Shown: piece after piece, positions 37,319 to 46,189 of the stretch
How the letters are laid out: every line of letters starts with the position of its first letter
Position numbering within the stretch: position 1 is the stretch's first letter
Assembly (NCBI RefSeq): GCF_009834545.1
Contig: NZ_CP019427.1
Coordinates: forward strand, 2,114,001 to 2,178,000
Reading direction: 5' to 3'
Origin: Pseudomonas sp. S04
GTDB taxonomy: Bacteria; Pseudomonadota; Gammaproteobacteria; Pseudomonadales; Pseudomonadaceae
DNA length: 64,000 nucleotides
Notes under the pieces: generated by a model
Seen by the model: the letters and a program-made list of their open reading frames with translations, nothing else
Databases searched by the model: none
What the model was told of the DNA's origin: nothing
Translations under genes and position numbers: made by a program

Positions 37319-37456
37319 GATCAAACTCCTCTCGAAGCCAAACACCTGTGAGGGTTGTCCACTAACGCGGGACTGGCGGCTCCTTACGACCGGGAGCTTG
37401 GGCCTCTCATGAGCTAACCTCCTGAACACTTCCGCGGATAAGCATTTGTGTCGCAC

Positions 37457-38185
37457 TCAGAGATATTTTTTGAATGTCGCCGTCGTGATGGCCATGGCGA
37501 CCCCGAGCATCACGGCGCAAGGCAGAAGTACCGCCATTGGGTTGAGCGAAAAGGGTAGGGACAGGTAAAGGATCCAGGGCACGATCAGCAGTGGGATGAC
37601 CGCTCGCTTGGCCCGATGATAGACAAAGCTGCTTTCGCGCCCAGCGCCGAATTTACGCAGGTCGCGGCGCATCAAACCATCGATGAAGCCGGTGAGCATG
37701 GCCAGCAAAAGCAGGGGGGTCGCCAAGACCAGAATGGTCAGACGCACCACGAAAGTGAAAGTGACATACACCGCCGCCAGTACAAAATCCTCGATGCTCA
37801 CATACAGCTGATTGAGCTCGCTCCAGAAGCCGTTGTCCTGGCTCGACGCCCGCGCCTGCTGGGCGAAATCCGTAAAACCGGTCTTGACCAGTAACCACTG
37901 CTGGAGGAAAGCCAGCCACTGGACAATCGTCTGTCCAGGCTGTTGGATAATCAGTGAGGATGTGAAGTGCTCACTGAGCCAGCCCAGTTCGCGACTCAGC
38001 ATCGCCTGACTGTGTCGCCAGCCTTGATCACCCCAGAACAGCAGCAGACCGGCCCACTCGATCAGAATCGAGAACAGCAACGAGGCGATCAGCAAACCGA
38101 TGACGTGCAGGACCAGGTTAATCGCCGAGACGATTAGCCCTGGGCGCTGGATGGGTTGCGGTGGAGGGTTCTGAGCTGAAGTCAT
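37457..38185 (-). CDS. ICE membrane protein, PFL_4697 family (DUF4400)
   Basis: This 242-residue protein has four or more membrane segments: INLVLHVIGLLIASLLFSIL, FVVRLTILVLATPLLLLAML, AVIPLLIVPWILYLSL and AVLLPCAVMLGVAMAI. It carries FIDGLMRRDLRKFGAGRESS, typical of PFL_4697 (TIGR03747). It follows traD as usual and may help couple TraD to the channel. The start MTSAQNPPP (38185) avoids overlap with traD. Confidence 0.88.
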   Translation of the reverse strand: MTSAQNPPPQPIQRPGLIVSAINLVLHVIGLLIASLLFSILIEWAGLLLFWGDQGWRHSQAMLSRELGWLSEHFTSSLIIQQPGQTIVQWLAFLQQWLLVKTGFTDFAQQARASSQDNGFWSELNQLYVSIEDFVLAAVYVTFTFVVRLTILVLATPLLLLAMLTGFIDGLMRRDLRKFGAGRESSFVYHRAKRAVIPLLIVPWILYLSLPFSLNPMAVLLPCAVMLGVAMAITTATFKKYL

Positions 38186-38225
38186 CCTTCTTGACTCCGC
38201 GAGATGCACAGCAGGGCCGACGGCG

Positions 38226-40385
38226 TCATGGGGCCTCCTGAGCAGGAACACTTGCATCCACCGCTGAAGAAGTGCGTGGAGGCGTAACCCGATCTGGATC
38301 GAAGTCGAGCGTCGGGCCGCCGCCACTTGCACTCCACCAGTGACCCGCCTGTTCGTTGTAGCTGGTGCGCATCCGCTGGGTGAGCTCCTGCAGATCCTTG
38401 GGCATCGCATCGTCGGGAGAGGGCCTGGGCAGTGGCATACGGACTTTCCAGAGCTGCCCGCCCACCTGGAAGGAGAACATTTGCCCCTTGGGCAAGCTGA
38501 CGATGTGAGCCGGCTCGATCAGGGGCACGCAGGTGCTGCTGACCCGATCTTGGGAGGACGAAGTGAAGTCCGTGTTGGCCTCCGGGTCGGAGGTATCGGT
38601 GGCCCCCGAGACCAGGGTTTTCGTCAGCACGTTGATCTTGGGCAATTGTTGGGTGAGCAGTTCCGCGGTGGCGGTTTCGCGCACCCGGAGCATCTGCAGG
38701 GTGTTGAAGTTACCGATGACCTGGCCGGCTTTGGCCCGGTTGCCGATGCGTGCCTCAATATCGCTGAGGGTTTGGGTGTAAGCCGTGACTTGGATACCGG
38801 CACCGCCGCCCTTGTTGATCAGCGGAATGAATTCATCGCCCATCAACTCGTTGAACTCATCGGCGTGCAGGTTGATCGGTAGCTTGTCGGCGCTGCTGCC
38901 AGCGGTAGGCAAGCCATGGTCGATGCCATGCTTGTAGATGTGTCCGGCGACCGAGACCAGATCGGCGAACATGGAGTTGCCCACGGCAGCGGCGACCTCG
39001 GCATCGGTCAGTGCATCGAGGCCGACGTAGACGATGCCGCGCTTACGGATGATCTGTATCCAATCGAAGATCGGTCGTGGGTCATTCAGGTCGGTGTAGT
39101 TGGGGGCCAGCAGTTGGGAGGTCTTGCCGGTGGTGAGTTTCTCCAGCAGCGGCAGTAGGGAGGCAACGATTTTGTCGAAGTAAGTACGGTCATATCGCAC
39201 CGCCGAACGCAGTCCATCCATTACCGGATCAAATACCCGCTTCACCGCTAGGTACTGCTCGATCGCCACCACGCGCTTTTCGCGCCCGATCATATGCCGG
39301 GGAATGTTTTTCTCGGTGAGTTTGCCTTCAAGCTGGACGATCACTTCCCACGCCTTCGGGTCAGTTTTGGCGAAAAACTGCTGGGCGTATTCGATGAACA
39401 GTGCGTCGATGTTGACCACATGCCGTTGGATCTGCAGGTAGTCTGGACGTCGGCCTAGCTCGATCAGCGCTCGGGCGATGATGTTGACGAAACGCCAGGC
39501 GAACTCGCGAAAAGCCGCAGAGTTACCTTCACCGCTAAGCTGCCCGGCGATGCGTGACGCCACTTCCGAGATACGACCGAAACGTCCCACGGCGTTGTAG
39601 CGGGCCGAGATTTCTGGCCAGCCCAGATGGAAGACATAAAACTCCTTCTCCCTACCGGCACGTTTGGCTTCGACGTACATGCGCTTGAGCAGGTCGGCAT
39701 CGCCCTTCGGATCGAAGACAATCACTACCTCGTGTTCAACGCGGTGTATGTCCTGGGTGATGTACACCTCGGCGAGTCGCGTTTTGCCGACACGGGTCGT
39801 GCCCAGCACCAGGGTGTGTCCGACCCGTTCGCCCAGCGGCAGGCTGACTTCCGTTTCGTTGGGTTCGACCCCATGCAACAGCGGCGAACCACCGACCGGG
39901 GGCAAAGGGCGCAACGGATTGAAGGCGCTGTCCCAGGCCGTGACACGCGCCAGTGACGAGAGCGGAAACGGTGCATGCTCCAGGCGGCGTTCGAGTTCAC
40001 GTGCCAGCCGGTAACAGGTCGGTTGGTCGACATAGTGGGCGACCGCCGGATCCTGGGCTTCGACCAGGCGCTGGGTGTGCAGGCGGGTCCAGCGAAAGCC
40101 GCGCCCCATAAACAAACGCTTACGGCTGACTGGAATCTGTCGGCTGGTCAGTTCGTAGCGGGGCAGCCGACGGATATTGCGCCGATAACGCAGCACCTCC
40201 CAGGCTTGTCGCAGCCGGATTAGGCCGAACAGGGCATAGGCCAGCGCCGCAACCAGACCGATCTCGGGTGACAGGGCCACAGCCCAGGGCGAGTACACGC
40301 ACAACACCGCGGCAGCGATGCAGATCGCTACGGTGTACAGCTCCACCGCTGGCCGGAGCTTGGACTCCATCGCATGCTCGGCCAT
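38226..40385 (-). CDS. traD: Conjugative coupling protein TraD (SXT/TOL type)
   Basis: This 719-residue type IV coupling protein has two N-terminal membrane segments (about residues 10-55). It has Walker A GTTRVGKTR near residue 192, Walker B-like VIVFDPKGD near 222, and a TraM-recognition part (NLHADEFNELMGDEFIPL). TraD delivers the relaxase-DNA complex to the channel. It matches the SXT/TOL TraD subfamilies. It stands directly downstream of PFL_4695 with a 9-base gap. Confidence 0.93.
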   Translation of the reverse strand: MAEHAMESKLRPAVELYTVAICIAAAVLCVYSPWAVALSPEIGLVAALAYALFGLIRLRQAWEVLRYRRNIRRLPRYELTSRQIPVSRKRLFMGRGFRWTRLHTQRLVEAQDPAVAHYVDQPTCYRLARELERRLEHAPFPLSSLARVTAWDSAFNPLRPLPPVGGSPLLHGVEPNETEVSLPLGERVGHTLVLGTTRVGKTRLAEVYITQDIHRVEHEVVIVFDPKGDADLLKRMYVEAKRAGREKEFYVFHLGWPEISARYNAVGRFGRISEVASRIAGQLSGEGNSAAFREFAWRFVNIIARALIELGRRPDYLQIQRHVVNIDALFIEYAQQFFAKTDPKAWEVIVQLEGKLTEKNIPRHMIGREKRVVAIEQYLAVKRVFDPVMDGLRSAVRYDRTYFDKIVASLLPLLEKLTTGKTSQLLAPNYTDLNDPRPIFDWIQIIRKRGIVYVGLDALTDAEVAAAVGNSMFADLVSVAGHIYKHGIDHGLPTAGSSADKLPINLHADEFNELMGDEFIPLINKGGGAGIQVTAYTQTLSDIEARIGNRAKAGQVIGNFNTLQMLRVRETATAELLTQQLPKINVLTKTLVSGATDTSDPEANTDFTSSSQDRVSSTCVPLIEPAHIVSLPKGQMFSFQVGGQLWKVRMPLPRPSPDDAMPKDLQELTQRMRTSYNEQAGHWWSASGGGPTLDFDPDRVTPPRTSSAVDASVPAQEAP

Positions 40386-40394
40386 GACCTGGAC

Positions 40395-40910
40395 TCACTG
40401 TTCCAGTGAGGTGGCAGTGATCAAGACGGGATAGTGCTCAATCTGCAGGCGGGTGGCGATGTCGTTGCCGTTGACCGGCAGGATGGTAATGCCCGGAGCG
40501 GCTGCTCGAATCCGGGCCAGGGCTTCATTATCGGCCACTTCGACGGCGAGGCCAGCCGCGCCCATTTCCTGCAGTTCAGCAGCGCGTTGACGCAGCCAAG
40601 TCAGCGACTGGGGATCGTCACCGACCAGGAAAAATGGCCGCAAACCAGGCATGCTCAGGGCGCGAGGCGTGATTTTGCCGGGGCTCAACTGAGAGCTGCG
40701 GACGGGTAGTATCCAGGCTTCATCGGCAAACGTGGACAGGTCCGCATGCATGGCCCGATCAGGCTGGATCTTATTGTTTATTAGCGGCCTGGCAACCTGA
40801 AAATGGGGGCGGGTGAAGTCGCTAGGCTGATCCCCGGCTACGGTCAACTCCGGCTGCGCGAAAGGTGCCAAGAGCAAGATGAAGTAGCATGTAAGTGGCA
40901 TTCGCTTCAT
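40395..40910 (-). CDS. ICE protein, PFL_4695 family
   Basis: This 171-residue exported protein has signal peptide MKRMPLTCYFILLLAPFAQP. Its body includes LRPFFLVGDDPQSLTWLRQR and VAEVADNEALARI-like sequence, as in PFL_4695 (TIGR03765). Its start overlaps the transglycosylase gene by 4 bases. The function is unknown, but it is invariably next to traD. The longer open frame upstream is a shadow of the neighbour. Confidence 0.87.
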   Translation of the reverse strand: MKRMPLTCYFILLLAPFAQPELTVAGDQPSDFTRPHFQVARPLINNKIQPDRAMHADLSTFADEAWILPVRSSQLSPGKITPRALSMPGLRPFFLVGDDPQSLTWLRQRAAELQEMGAAGLAVEVADNEALARIRAAAPGITILPVNGNDIATRLQIEHYPVLITATSLEQ

Positions 40911-41455
40911 GTTGGTGTGTCCTGTTTGAAGGCAATCAGCAGTCGTTCGAGTTGCCGGGAAAAACCTGCGCGGTAACGTGCGGCTGGCGCTCCTCCCGCC
41001 GGGCGGTGATAGCGTCCGGCAGCCAAAACCCAATCACCGGTGGTAGCGTGATGCTCCTGCAACAGCTCGGCGGTCACCGCGAGATTTCGGTAGGGATCAA
41101 GGGCTTCGCAAGGGCTGGAAAAACGTTGTCCGTGATAACCCAGGTTGGTTTGCCCGAGACCGGCATCGACCCGCTTGGCGTCATGTCGGGCGAGTGCCTG
41201 AAGCAAGGCGTGACAGGCGGCCTGGCGAGTGGCGAAGCGGTAGGGTGTTCCGGCGATGTTCAGGGTCCAAGGCCAGGGCAGCAGTCGACCACGGACGCGG
41301 GTACCACTCTCCTGCAGGGCAATCGCGAACAGCACCGTAGAAGGGATGTCGGCGTCATGCGCCGCCAGTTGGTAGGCAGGAGGCGGAAGTTCGTCAGCCT
41401 GGACGGCGAGCATTGTCAGCATGAGCGCAATACCACTCAGTCGAGACGTTGCCAT
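40907..41455 (-). CDS. Lytic transglycosylase, SLT domain
   Basis: This 182-residue exported enzyme has a short signal peptide (about 20 residues) and an SLT/lysozyme-like fold. The catalytic glutamate is E49 in IALQESG, and VDAGLGQTNLGYHG and NLAVTAELLQEH are conserved. It would cut peptidoglycan locally so the transfer channel can cross the cell wall (VirB1-like). It overlaps PFL_4693 by 19 bases and PFL_4695 by 4. Confidence 0.88.
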   Translation of the reverse strand: MATSRLSGIALMLTMLAVQADELPPPAYQLAAHDADIPSTVLFAIALQESGTRVRGRLLPWPWTLNIAGTPYRFATRQAACHALLQALARHDAKRVDAGLGQTNLGYHGQRFSSPCEALDPYRNLAVTAELLQEHHATTGDWVLAAGRYHRPAGGAPAARYRAGFSRQLERLLIAFKQDTPT

Positions 41456-42156
41456 TGTCCATTCACCTGTTGAAATGTGGCGGGCAACGACCCCGAGGCA
41501 CCCAGGCTGAACCAGCGACCACGGTCATGGTTCAGGGTGATTTGCCGGCGTTGAACCTTGGCCGGCTCGATGTCGGCTTGCCGAGCCCAGCTACGGACGC
41601 GTTCATCCTCGCCTTGGCTGCCCACTAGGTAGATATCGAACACCGTGTCGCTGCTTTGCAGACGCTGCGCTTCGGCGGTGCACGCTGGGCAGTGGTCCTC
41701 CACAAATAGAGCCTGGCGCGACGCGGCCGCTGAGCTGGTAGGGGGCGGGGATGCCATGCCCTGGATCGGCAGCAGCCCGGGAAACAGCTTGGCCCAGGCT
41801 GCGGTGTAAGCGTTTTGGTAGGCCAACTCGCGCTCGGCGCGTTTGGCTTCCAGCGCCACCTGTAATTCGGCATAGCGCTGGCGCTCTTGGTCGGTCTGGG
41901 CCTCAACCCCAAGTGCGGTCAACGGATCGAGGTTCGGGCTCCAGAAACCGCGTGGACCGGCTTGGATCTGTTCGAAGCGCGTCCACTCCTGCTCCGTCAG
42001 CCCCCAGCTTGCCGCCTGTTCAGAGTCAGAGCGCCCCAGGGGAGCGGACTGCGTGTCCTGGATCCGTGACTGTGTCGCGACGGGGTTGCCCACCGCAGCG
42101 CCCATGGCCAGTAGCGAAGCGAGACAGACAACGGTGGGCAGTAGCGCTCTGTTCAT
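41437..42156 (-). CDS. ICE protein, PFL_4693 family
   Basis: This 239-residue exported protein has signal peptide MNRALLPTVVCLASLLAMGA and a middle helical part (WGLTEQEWTRFEQIQAGPRG). A thioredoxin-like CPAC motif lies at residues 156-159. It matches PFL_4693 (TIGR03759). The CxxC motif suggests a periplasmic redox or scaffold role, which is inference. ATG 42156 is preferred over an upstream GTG. Confidence 0.87.
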   Translation of the reverse strand: MNRALLPTVVCLASLLAMGAAVGNPVATQSRIQDTQSAPLGRSDSEQAASWGLTEQEWTRFEQIQAGPRGFWSPNLDPLTALGVEAQTDQERQRYAELQVALEAKRAERELAYQNAYTAAWAKLFPGLLPIQGMASPPPTSSAAASRQALFVEDHCPACTAEAQRLQSSDTVFDIYLVGSQGEDERVRSWARQADIEPAKVQRRQITLNHDRGRWFSLGASGSLPATFQQVNGQWQRLD

Positions 42157-42165
42157 GATCACTAC

Positions 42166-42837
42166 TCAAGGGAGGTGCACGGTCTGATCTGGCTGAGCGG
42201 CCACCGCGAAGATGGCTGAGTTCGGCTCCAGTATTTTCAGGCGCCAAGCCCCTTGCTGCTCACCGCTATGTAGCAGCCGGACATCCGTGAGCGAGCGACT
42301 GTCATGAGGTGCGACCGCCAGAAAGCGCTCACCCCCGCGGGACTCGACACTCAATACTGAAAACGGTGGCGAGAGCGGGTTGGGTTTGGGGCGAGCGGTC
42401 TTTTTCGGTTTGGTCGCAGAAGGCGTCGGCGGTGGAGGGAATGGCTTGGTCCTGAGGTCCAGGAGCTGCTGCTCGACCTGTTCAATGCGTGCGCGCAGCG
42501 CTGTCAGGTCTGCCTGGGTGGCGCGGGCTGCGAGACCATCACGCAGTTCCTGTATCTCTTGCGCCCACTGATCCAACATCGGATCGAGGGTATTGGCCTG
42601 TTGCTCACCAGTATCGACCATCTGCTTCAGGTCTTTCAGCGCGTACTGCAGCTTCTCCTGGGCGTCCTTGAGGGCGCTTGAATCATGTTGCAGGGTGTCC
42701 AGGGTTTGTCGGTATTGCGTGTTCGTGCTCTGCAGTTCGGCCACGCGTTGATACTGGTTATACAAACCACCGCTCAGGCCGGCGACCGCCAAGCAAAGCA
42801 GCCCAATAATGAGGGTTTGAAACGTCGAGGCTCTCAT
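42166..42837 (-). CDS. Coiled-coil membrane-anchored ICE protein
   Basis: This 223-residue protein has one N-terminal membrane segment (LIIGLLCLAVAGLSGGLY) and a long coiled coil (about residues 30-130). A proline/lysine linker (PPPPTPSATKPKKTARPKP) and a small C-terminal domain follow. It lies between the PilL-N-like and PFL_4693 genes on the same strand, overlapping PilL-N by 4 bases. No named family is recognised; a structural role in the transfer complex is inferred. Confidence 0.75.
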   Translation of the reverse strand: MRASTFQTLIIGLLCLAVAGLSGGLYNQYQRVAELQSTNTQYRQTLDTLQHDSSALKDAQEKLQYALKDLKQMVDTGEQQANTLDPMLDQWAQEIQELRDGLAARATQADLTALRARIEQVEQQLLDLRTKPFPPPPTPSATKPKKTARPKPNPLSPPFSVLSVESRGGERFLAVAPHDSRSLTDVRLLHSGEQQGAWRLKILEPNSAIFAVAAQPDQTVHLP

Positions 42838-43376
42838 GGGCGTGCCTCCAACAGATGGGGCGAGACGGGTGTGATCAGCGCGACGCCGGCCTCCGTTTTC
42901 TGCTGTTCGAAGCAGACCGAACGGCTGACTTCGTCGGTCGTGAGTTGCCAGGCGGGGCCAGCCAGCACTTGCAGCGCGCGGCGCAAAGAGATCGGGCCGA
43001 GCCGGTAATGGGCTGCGGGCAGGGGCCGAGTAAACAGCACCCTCACGGACGCGGTAACGGGGCAGAGCGAATAGCCTGAACGCTGCAATACGTACTGCAA
43101 TGCATCCAGCACAGAAGGGTTCAGGCTGGACGGGATGCTCACGTCAATGATTTGGGCAAGAAGATCGCGTTGTTCCGTGGTGGGCTCGGTGCTGACCAGC
43201 GTGTAGCGGCCATAACGAAGCTCTGCCGGATGGCTTTCTTCGGCTATGCCCCTCGAGTGCTGGGCCCGATTGGAGCCACTGTCGATCTCTGGATTGGTCG
43301 GCAAAGGGTTGGGGATTTGCGCGGTGCAGGCGCTCAACAAACCCAGCAGGCAGACAGGTGTGAAAAAACGCTCCAT
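42834..43376 (-). CDS. PilL-N-like lipoprotein (TIGR03748 family)
   Basis: This 180-residue lipoprotein has lipobox LLSAC (cysteine 17). It carries YGRYTLVSTEPTTEQRDLL and LRRALQVLAGPAWQL, as in the PilL N-terminal (TIGR03748) family. It heads the PFL_4693-TraD operon. The rest of a type IVb pilus set (pilN-pilV) is absent. Its ribosome-binding GAGG lies within the 3' arm of an 11-bp hairpin (43385-43420), so translation may be structure-controlled. Confidence 0.85.
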   Translation of the reverse strand: MERFFTPVCLLGLLSACTAQIPNPLPTNPEIDSGSNRAQHSRGIAEESHPAELRYGRYTLVSTEPTTEQRDLLAQIIDVSIPSSLNPSVLDALQYVLQRSGYSLCPVTASVRVLFTRPLPAAHYRLGPISLRRALQVLAGPAWQLTTDEVSRSVCFEQQKTEAGVALITPVSPHLLEARP

Positions 43377-43384
43377 GGAAGAAA

Positions 43385-43420
43385 CCTCATGTCAGATTCA
43401 GTGCAGAACCTGACATGAGG
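43385..43420 (-). promoter_or_regulatory. Hairpin that sequesters the PilL-like gene's ribosome-binding site
   Basis: A perfect 11-bp stem (CCTCATGTCAG / CTGACATGAGG) with a 14-base loop lies 8 bases before the start codon. On the minus strand, GAGG in the 3' arm is the Shine-Dalgarno sequence. TTTCTT follows, so a terminator function is also possible. Confidence 0.6.
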
Positions 43421-43482
43421 TGAAGGAGCGATTCCGTGAGAAAGTTGATTCAAGGTGGGTCGTGTTAACGCTGAACACGTTG

Positions 43483-44229
43483 CTATTCATCGAAAATGGC
43501 GAGCCCAACCAAGACGGCAGCGTCGGGGTCGAAGATCAACAATCGCACATCCGCCAATGCCGCCAAATACAGTACGTTGACCAAAGTTTCCGGTGTGCCT
43601 GCGTCGAGTTGTTCTTGTCTCAAGCTCGAATAACGATTGCCCTCAATGTTCAGCAAGTTCTCGTCCGTCCATGGCGTGCCGATCAGTTTGCAACCGATAC
43701 CGCAGCAATCTGGCAGCGTAAAAAGCTCGAACAAGAGGCCGGTTTGCCTCGGAACGAAGTGACTGACCCACTCCTGCAGATAAAGCACCGCTTCTTCGGG
43801 AAGGTGCGCGGTACTGATTTCCCAGACTCGACTGTAGTGTCCTGTTTCGAAGCTCAAGTGATGGACCATGGCTTGGGCCTTTTCCAGGGAGTACAGATCA
43901 CCGAGGTGATGCCGCTCGTTGAGCATTTCGCCCATCACAGCGTAGATCACTTGGCGCACTAGCCCGCTGGACTGACAGCGTTCATCCAAATTAACCGGAA
44001 TGGAGTGGCCTTCGCTGATCACGGCGAAATCGTCATTGAACAGGCAGGGGAACAGTTCCAGCTCGTCGTCGGACAGATGGGCTTGTGCATCATGCACTGG
44101 TCGAAAGCAGGGAGGGCAGTCGTCTTCGTAGGTGATCAGTAGCAGCCGTTCGATATGAAGGTTGTCGTAACTGCGAGCAAATGGGTTTGAGGCCGCCAGC
44201 AGGGCTGCAGCTTGGTATGTGGGGTTCAT
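43483..44229 (-). CDS. Hypothetical ICE protein
   Basis: This 248-residue protein (MNPTYQAAALLAASNPFARSY) is acidic, with two cysteine-containing loops (DDCPPCFRPVHD and LPDCCGIGCKL). No domain is recognised. It follows radC on the same strand after 52 bases and a small hairpin, and precedes the PilL-like gene. The start at 44229 has AGAACC only, so the ribosome site is weak. It is probably an accessory core gene; function unknown. Confidence 0.65.
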   Translation of the reverse strand: MNPTYQAAALLAASNPFARSYDNLHIERLLLITYEDDCPPCFRPVHDAQAHLSDDELELFPCLFNDDFAVISEGHSIPVNLDERCQSSGLVRQVIYAVMGEMLNERHHLGDLYSLEKAQAMVHHLSFETGHYSRVWEISTAHLPEEAVLYLQEWVSHFVPRQTGLLFELFTLPDCCGIGCKLIGTPWTDENLLNIEGNRYSSLRQEQLDAGTPETLVNVLYLAALADVRLLIFDPDAAVLVGLAIFDE

Positions 44230-44256
44230 GAAGGTTCTCCAGAATGAAAATGAACA

Positions 44257-44274
44257 AGGCGCCCGAAGACGCCT
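44257..44274 (-). terminator. Short UUCG-capped hairpin after radC
   Basis: On the minus strand AGGCG/CGCCT encloses a TTCG loop, followed by TTGTTC. It lies 8 bases after the radC stop. The T tract is imperfect. Confidence 0.45.
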
Positions 44275-44281
44275 GTGAGGG

Positions 44282-44776
44282 TTAAAGCCAGCCATGTTCG
44301 GCAAGGGAGAGAGGACGACCTTCACCGACGATGAAGTGATCCAGTACGCGCACTTCGACCAAGGCCAAGGCCTCCTTCAACCGTGCGGTCAAGATGCGAT
44401 CCGCCTGGCTGGGTTCCGTACAACCTGAGGGGTGGTTGTGAACAAAAATGGCGGCCGCGGCGTTATGCGCTAGGGAGCGCTTAACGACTTGGCGGGGGTA
44501 AACGCTGGCACCATCAATGCTGCCGTGAAAGAGGACTTCGAACGCCAACACCCGGTGTTTGGCATCGAGAAATATCACACCGAAGACTTCATGCTCTTGT
44601 TGCACAAGGTGCAGTTTTAGGTATGAAGCCACGGCGTCAGGCGACGTCAGGTTAGGGCCGCGGGCGAACAGCCGACGATCCAGAATATGCAGTGCTTCGT
44701 CGATCACCTGGTTTTCTTGGACAATGCGATCAGCCTCGAAATCCGAGGTCTCAATCAGTGTGAGCTGGGTGCTCAT
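44282..44776 (-). CDS. radC: RadC-family JAB/MPN protein
   Basis: This 164-residue protein has a full JAMM-type MPN+ domain: E80, HNHPSG at 113-118 and D126 in PSQAD. It lacks the N-terminal helix-hairpin-helix part of chromosomal RadC (about 224 residues). Short RadC proteins are common in ICEs, where they are suspected to act against restriction or in DNA processing; RadC's role in repair is doubtful. It belongs to the operon behind the radC-motif RNA at 45988-46129. Confidence 0.9.
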   Translation of the reverse strand: MSTQLTLIETSDFEADRIVQENQVIDEALHILDRRLFARGPNLTSPDAVASYLKLHLVQQEHEVFGVIFLDAKHRVLAFEVLFHGSIDGASVYPRQVVKRSLAHNAAAAIFVHNHPSGCTEPSQADRILTARLKEALALVEVRVLDHFIVGEGRPLSLAEHGWL

Positions 44777-44876
44777 GGTGGTACCTCCGAAGGGAACAAT
44801 CAGGGGTACACGCCCGAGGGGAGTGGTGTCCCCGAGGTGGGTGTGGAGTCGCGGGCGTTAGCAGATGGCGCGCTGT

Positions 44877-45134
44877 TTACAGTCGCGTGAATCGGTGGCG
44901 TTGACCGTGTAGGGGCGAACTACAACCGTCGCAGGGCAATGGGGAAAAAGCTTTTATTCCCCAGCCAGTTTCGGGATCGAAGTCGGCACTGATGGGCATT
45001 AACCGAACCAGTTCTCGATGGATGCCGGCGATGCGTTTCTCAATTTCATCCGTCGTGTAATAGAGCGATAACGTGCTGTAGTCCTCGTAAGCAGTAGCAA
45101 ACAGGCAGTCGTCGCAAAGCCAGAAGGATTCCAT
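44877..45134 (-). CDS. Small cysteine-rich ICE protein
   Basis: This 85-residue protein has CDDC near the N-terminus (MESFWLCDDCLFATAYEDYS) and CDGC near the C-terminus, a possible zinc site. It lies between the DUF3577 gene and radC. GGAGAA precedes the start by about 6 bases. The function is unknown. Confidence 0.7.
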   Translation of the reverse strand: MESFWLCDDCLFATAYEDYSTLSLYYTTDEIEKRIAGIHRELVRLMPISADFDPETGWGIKAFSPLPCDGCSSPLHGQRHRFTRL

Positions 45135-45160
45135 GTCGTTCTCCTGTGCTATTGAAGAAA

Positions 45161-45180
45161 AGGCGCTCGAGGGAGCGCCT
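45161..45180 (-). terminator. Bidirectional terminator after the DUF3577 gene
   Basis: A perfect 8-bp stem (AGGCGCTC / GAGCGCCT, 4-base loop) is followed on the minus strand by TTTTCTTC. It lies 24 bases after the DUF3577 stop. Confidence 0.8.
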
Positions 45181-45203
45181 TTATGTGGAACATCGTTGAC
45201 TGT

Positions 45204-45785
45204 TCAGGCGGACTGAACGGTACGGGTGGCATGACGGCGGGCCGTGTGGGGAGTGGGTAAAGATTCAGGTTCGACCTGAGCCTCTGTTGGTTCGTCGGTC
45301 CCCTCAGCTTCGGCCTCAGCCGATGTTGGAGATGGCTCACTGGTGGGCGCTTGCTCAGCAGGTGCTGTTGCTTCCTGCCTGGCGGGCGCTTTGTATTCGA
45401 ACGTGCCGTTGACCTTGATCCAGTCGATGAACAGCAAACGACCTTTCAGACTGGCGCCTGGTTGGCCTTGTTTATCGCCTTTCTCGTAGAGAAACGGATC
45501 AATCCATAGATCGCCGATACGGAACGACAGCAAGACCTTTTTCTCGGCGTTGACAGCGTCCATGTAGAGACGAATCAAACGTTCAGCTTCGCCTCCAGCG
45601 ACCTTGCAGTCGAAGCGGGTGTACTCCACGGCATCGGTGGCACCGTGCAGGGCGGCGATATCGCAGGCCATGAAGGGTTGGCCGCGGCGGACTTGTACTT
45701 CACGAACACGGTTGAGGTAACCGATACCGGTGGTGTGCAGATTGAAGTAAGTGGTCGCTTCTTGGGATTGGTTGGCGTGGGCCAT
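45204..45785 (-). CDS. DUF3577 / STY4534-family ICE replication-associated protein
   Basis: This 193-residue protein starts TTYFNLHTTGIGYLNRVREV after a short lead, and has the conserved RRGQPFMACDIAALHG segment. The C-terminus is a low-complexity Ala/Glu/Pro tail (about residues 135-193). It matches DUF3577, annotated in related islands as STY4534-family replication protein; biochemical evidence is thin. It is the first gene behind the leader RNA copy 2. Confidence 0.85.
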   Translation of the reverse strand: MAHANQSQEATTYFNLHTTGIGYLNRVREVQVRRGQPFMACDIAALHGATDAVEYTRFDCKVAGGEAERLIRLYMDAVNAEKKVLLSFRIGDLWIDPFLYEKGDKQGQPGASLKGRLLFIDWIKVNGTFEYKAPARQEATAPAEQAPTSEPSPTSAEAEAEGTDEPTEAQVEPESLPTPHTARRHATRTVQSA

Positions 45786-45825
45786 GGTGGTTCTCCTGTT
45801 TCAAGGGAAAACGGCGACGCACAGG

Positions 45826-45855
45826 CCCTGACGGGGAAGTGAGCCCCCGTCAGGG
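45826..45855 (-). promoter_or_regulatory. Leader hairpin between radC-type RNA copy 2 and DUF3577 gene
   Basis: A perfect 11-bp stem (CCCTGACGGGG / CCCCGTCAGGG) with an 8-base loop lies 41 bases upstream of the start codon. As at copy 1, a strong hairpin stands between the leader RNA and the gene. Confidence 0.5.
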
Positions 45856-45987
45856 TGGGTAAGGTGAAGTCGAGCGATGAACGACTCGCCACCGGCAAGC
45901 CGATGACGATCAGAACGATGCGTCTGGGGAATAGCTGTGCAGCAGAAAACCGTCTGAGGTGGTGATCCGCAGGCATGGGGTAGTGGG

Positions 45988-46129
45988 CATTCATCACCGC
46001 TGAAGCGGTAACCGCGCGAGCTTCCGAACGCTGATCGCACTTGGGTAAACCACCACGAACGTGGCGTAGCCTTGAAGGTTCTGGCTACCTGGGCTGGGCT
46101 GTCAACGACAGCGAACCACGCCCTTGGTA
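45988..46129 (-). ncRNA. radC-motif-like leader RNA, copy 2
   Basis: This is the second copy of the leader described at 22435-22578. Its stems are ACCGC/GCGGT (45996-46009), CCACG/CGTGG (near 46052-46064), GTAGCC/GGCTAC (46066-46088) and GCTGT/ACAGC. The loops and several stems differ from copy 1 while pairing is kept. It precedes the DUF3577-radC gene group, the type of context for which the radC RNA motif was named. Confidence 0.7.
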
Positions 46130-46189
46130 TAAGCCTGTCATAGGGGAGCGTCAAGACGCTGCAACCGGATTTTTTAAGGCCGGAATACA

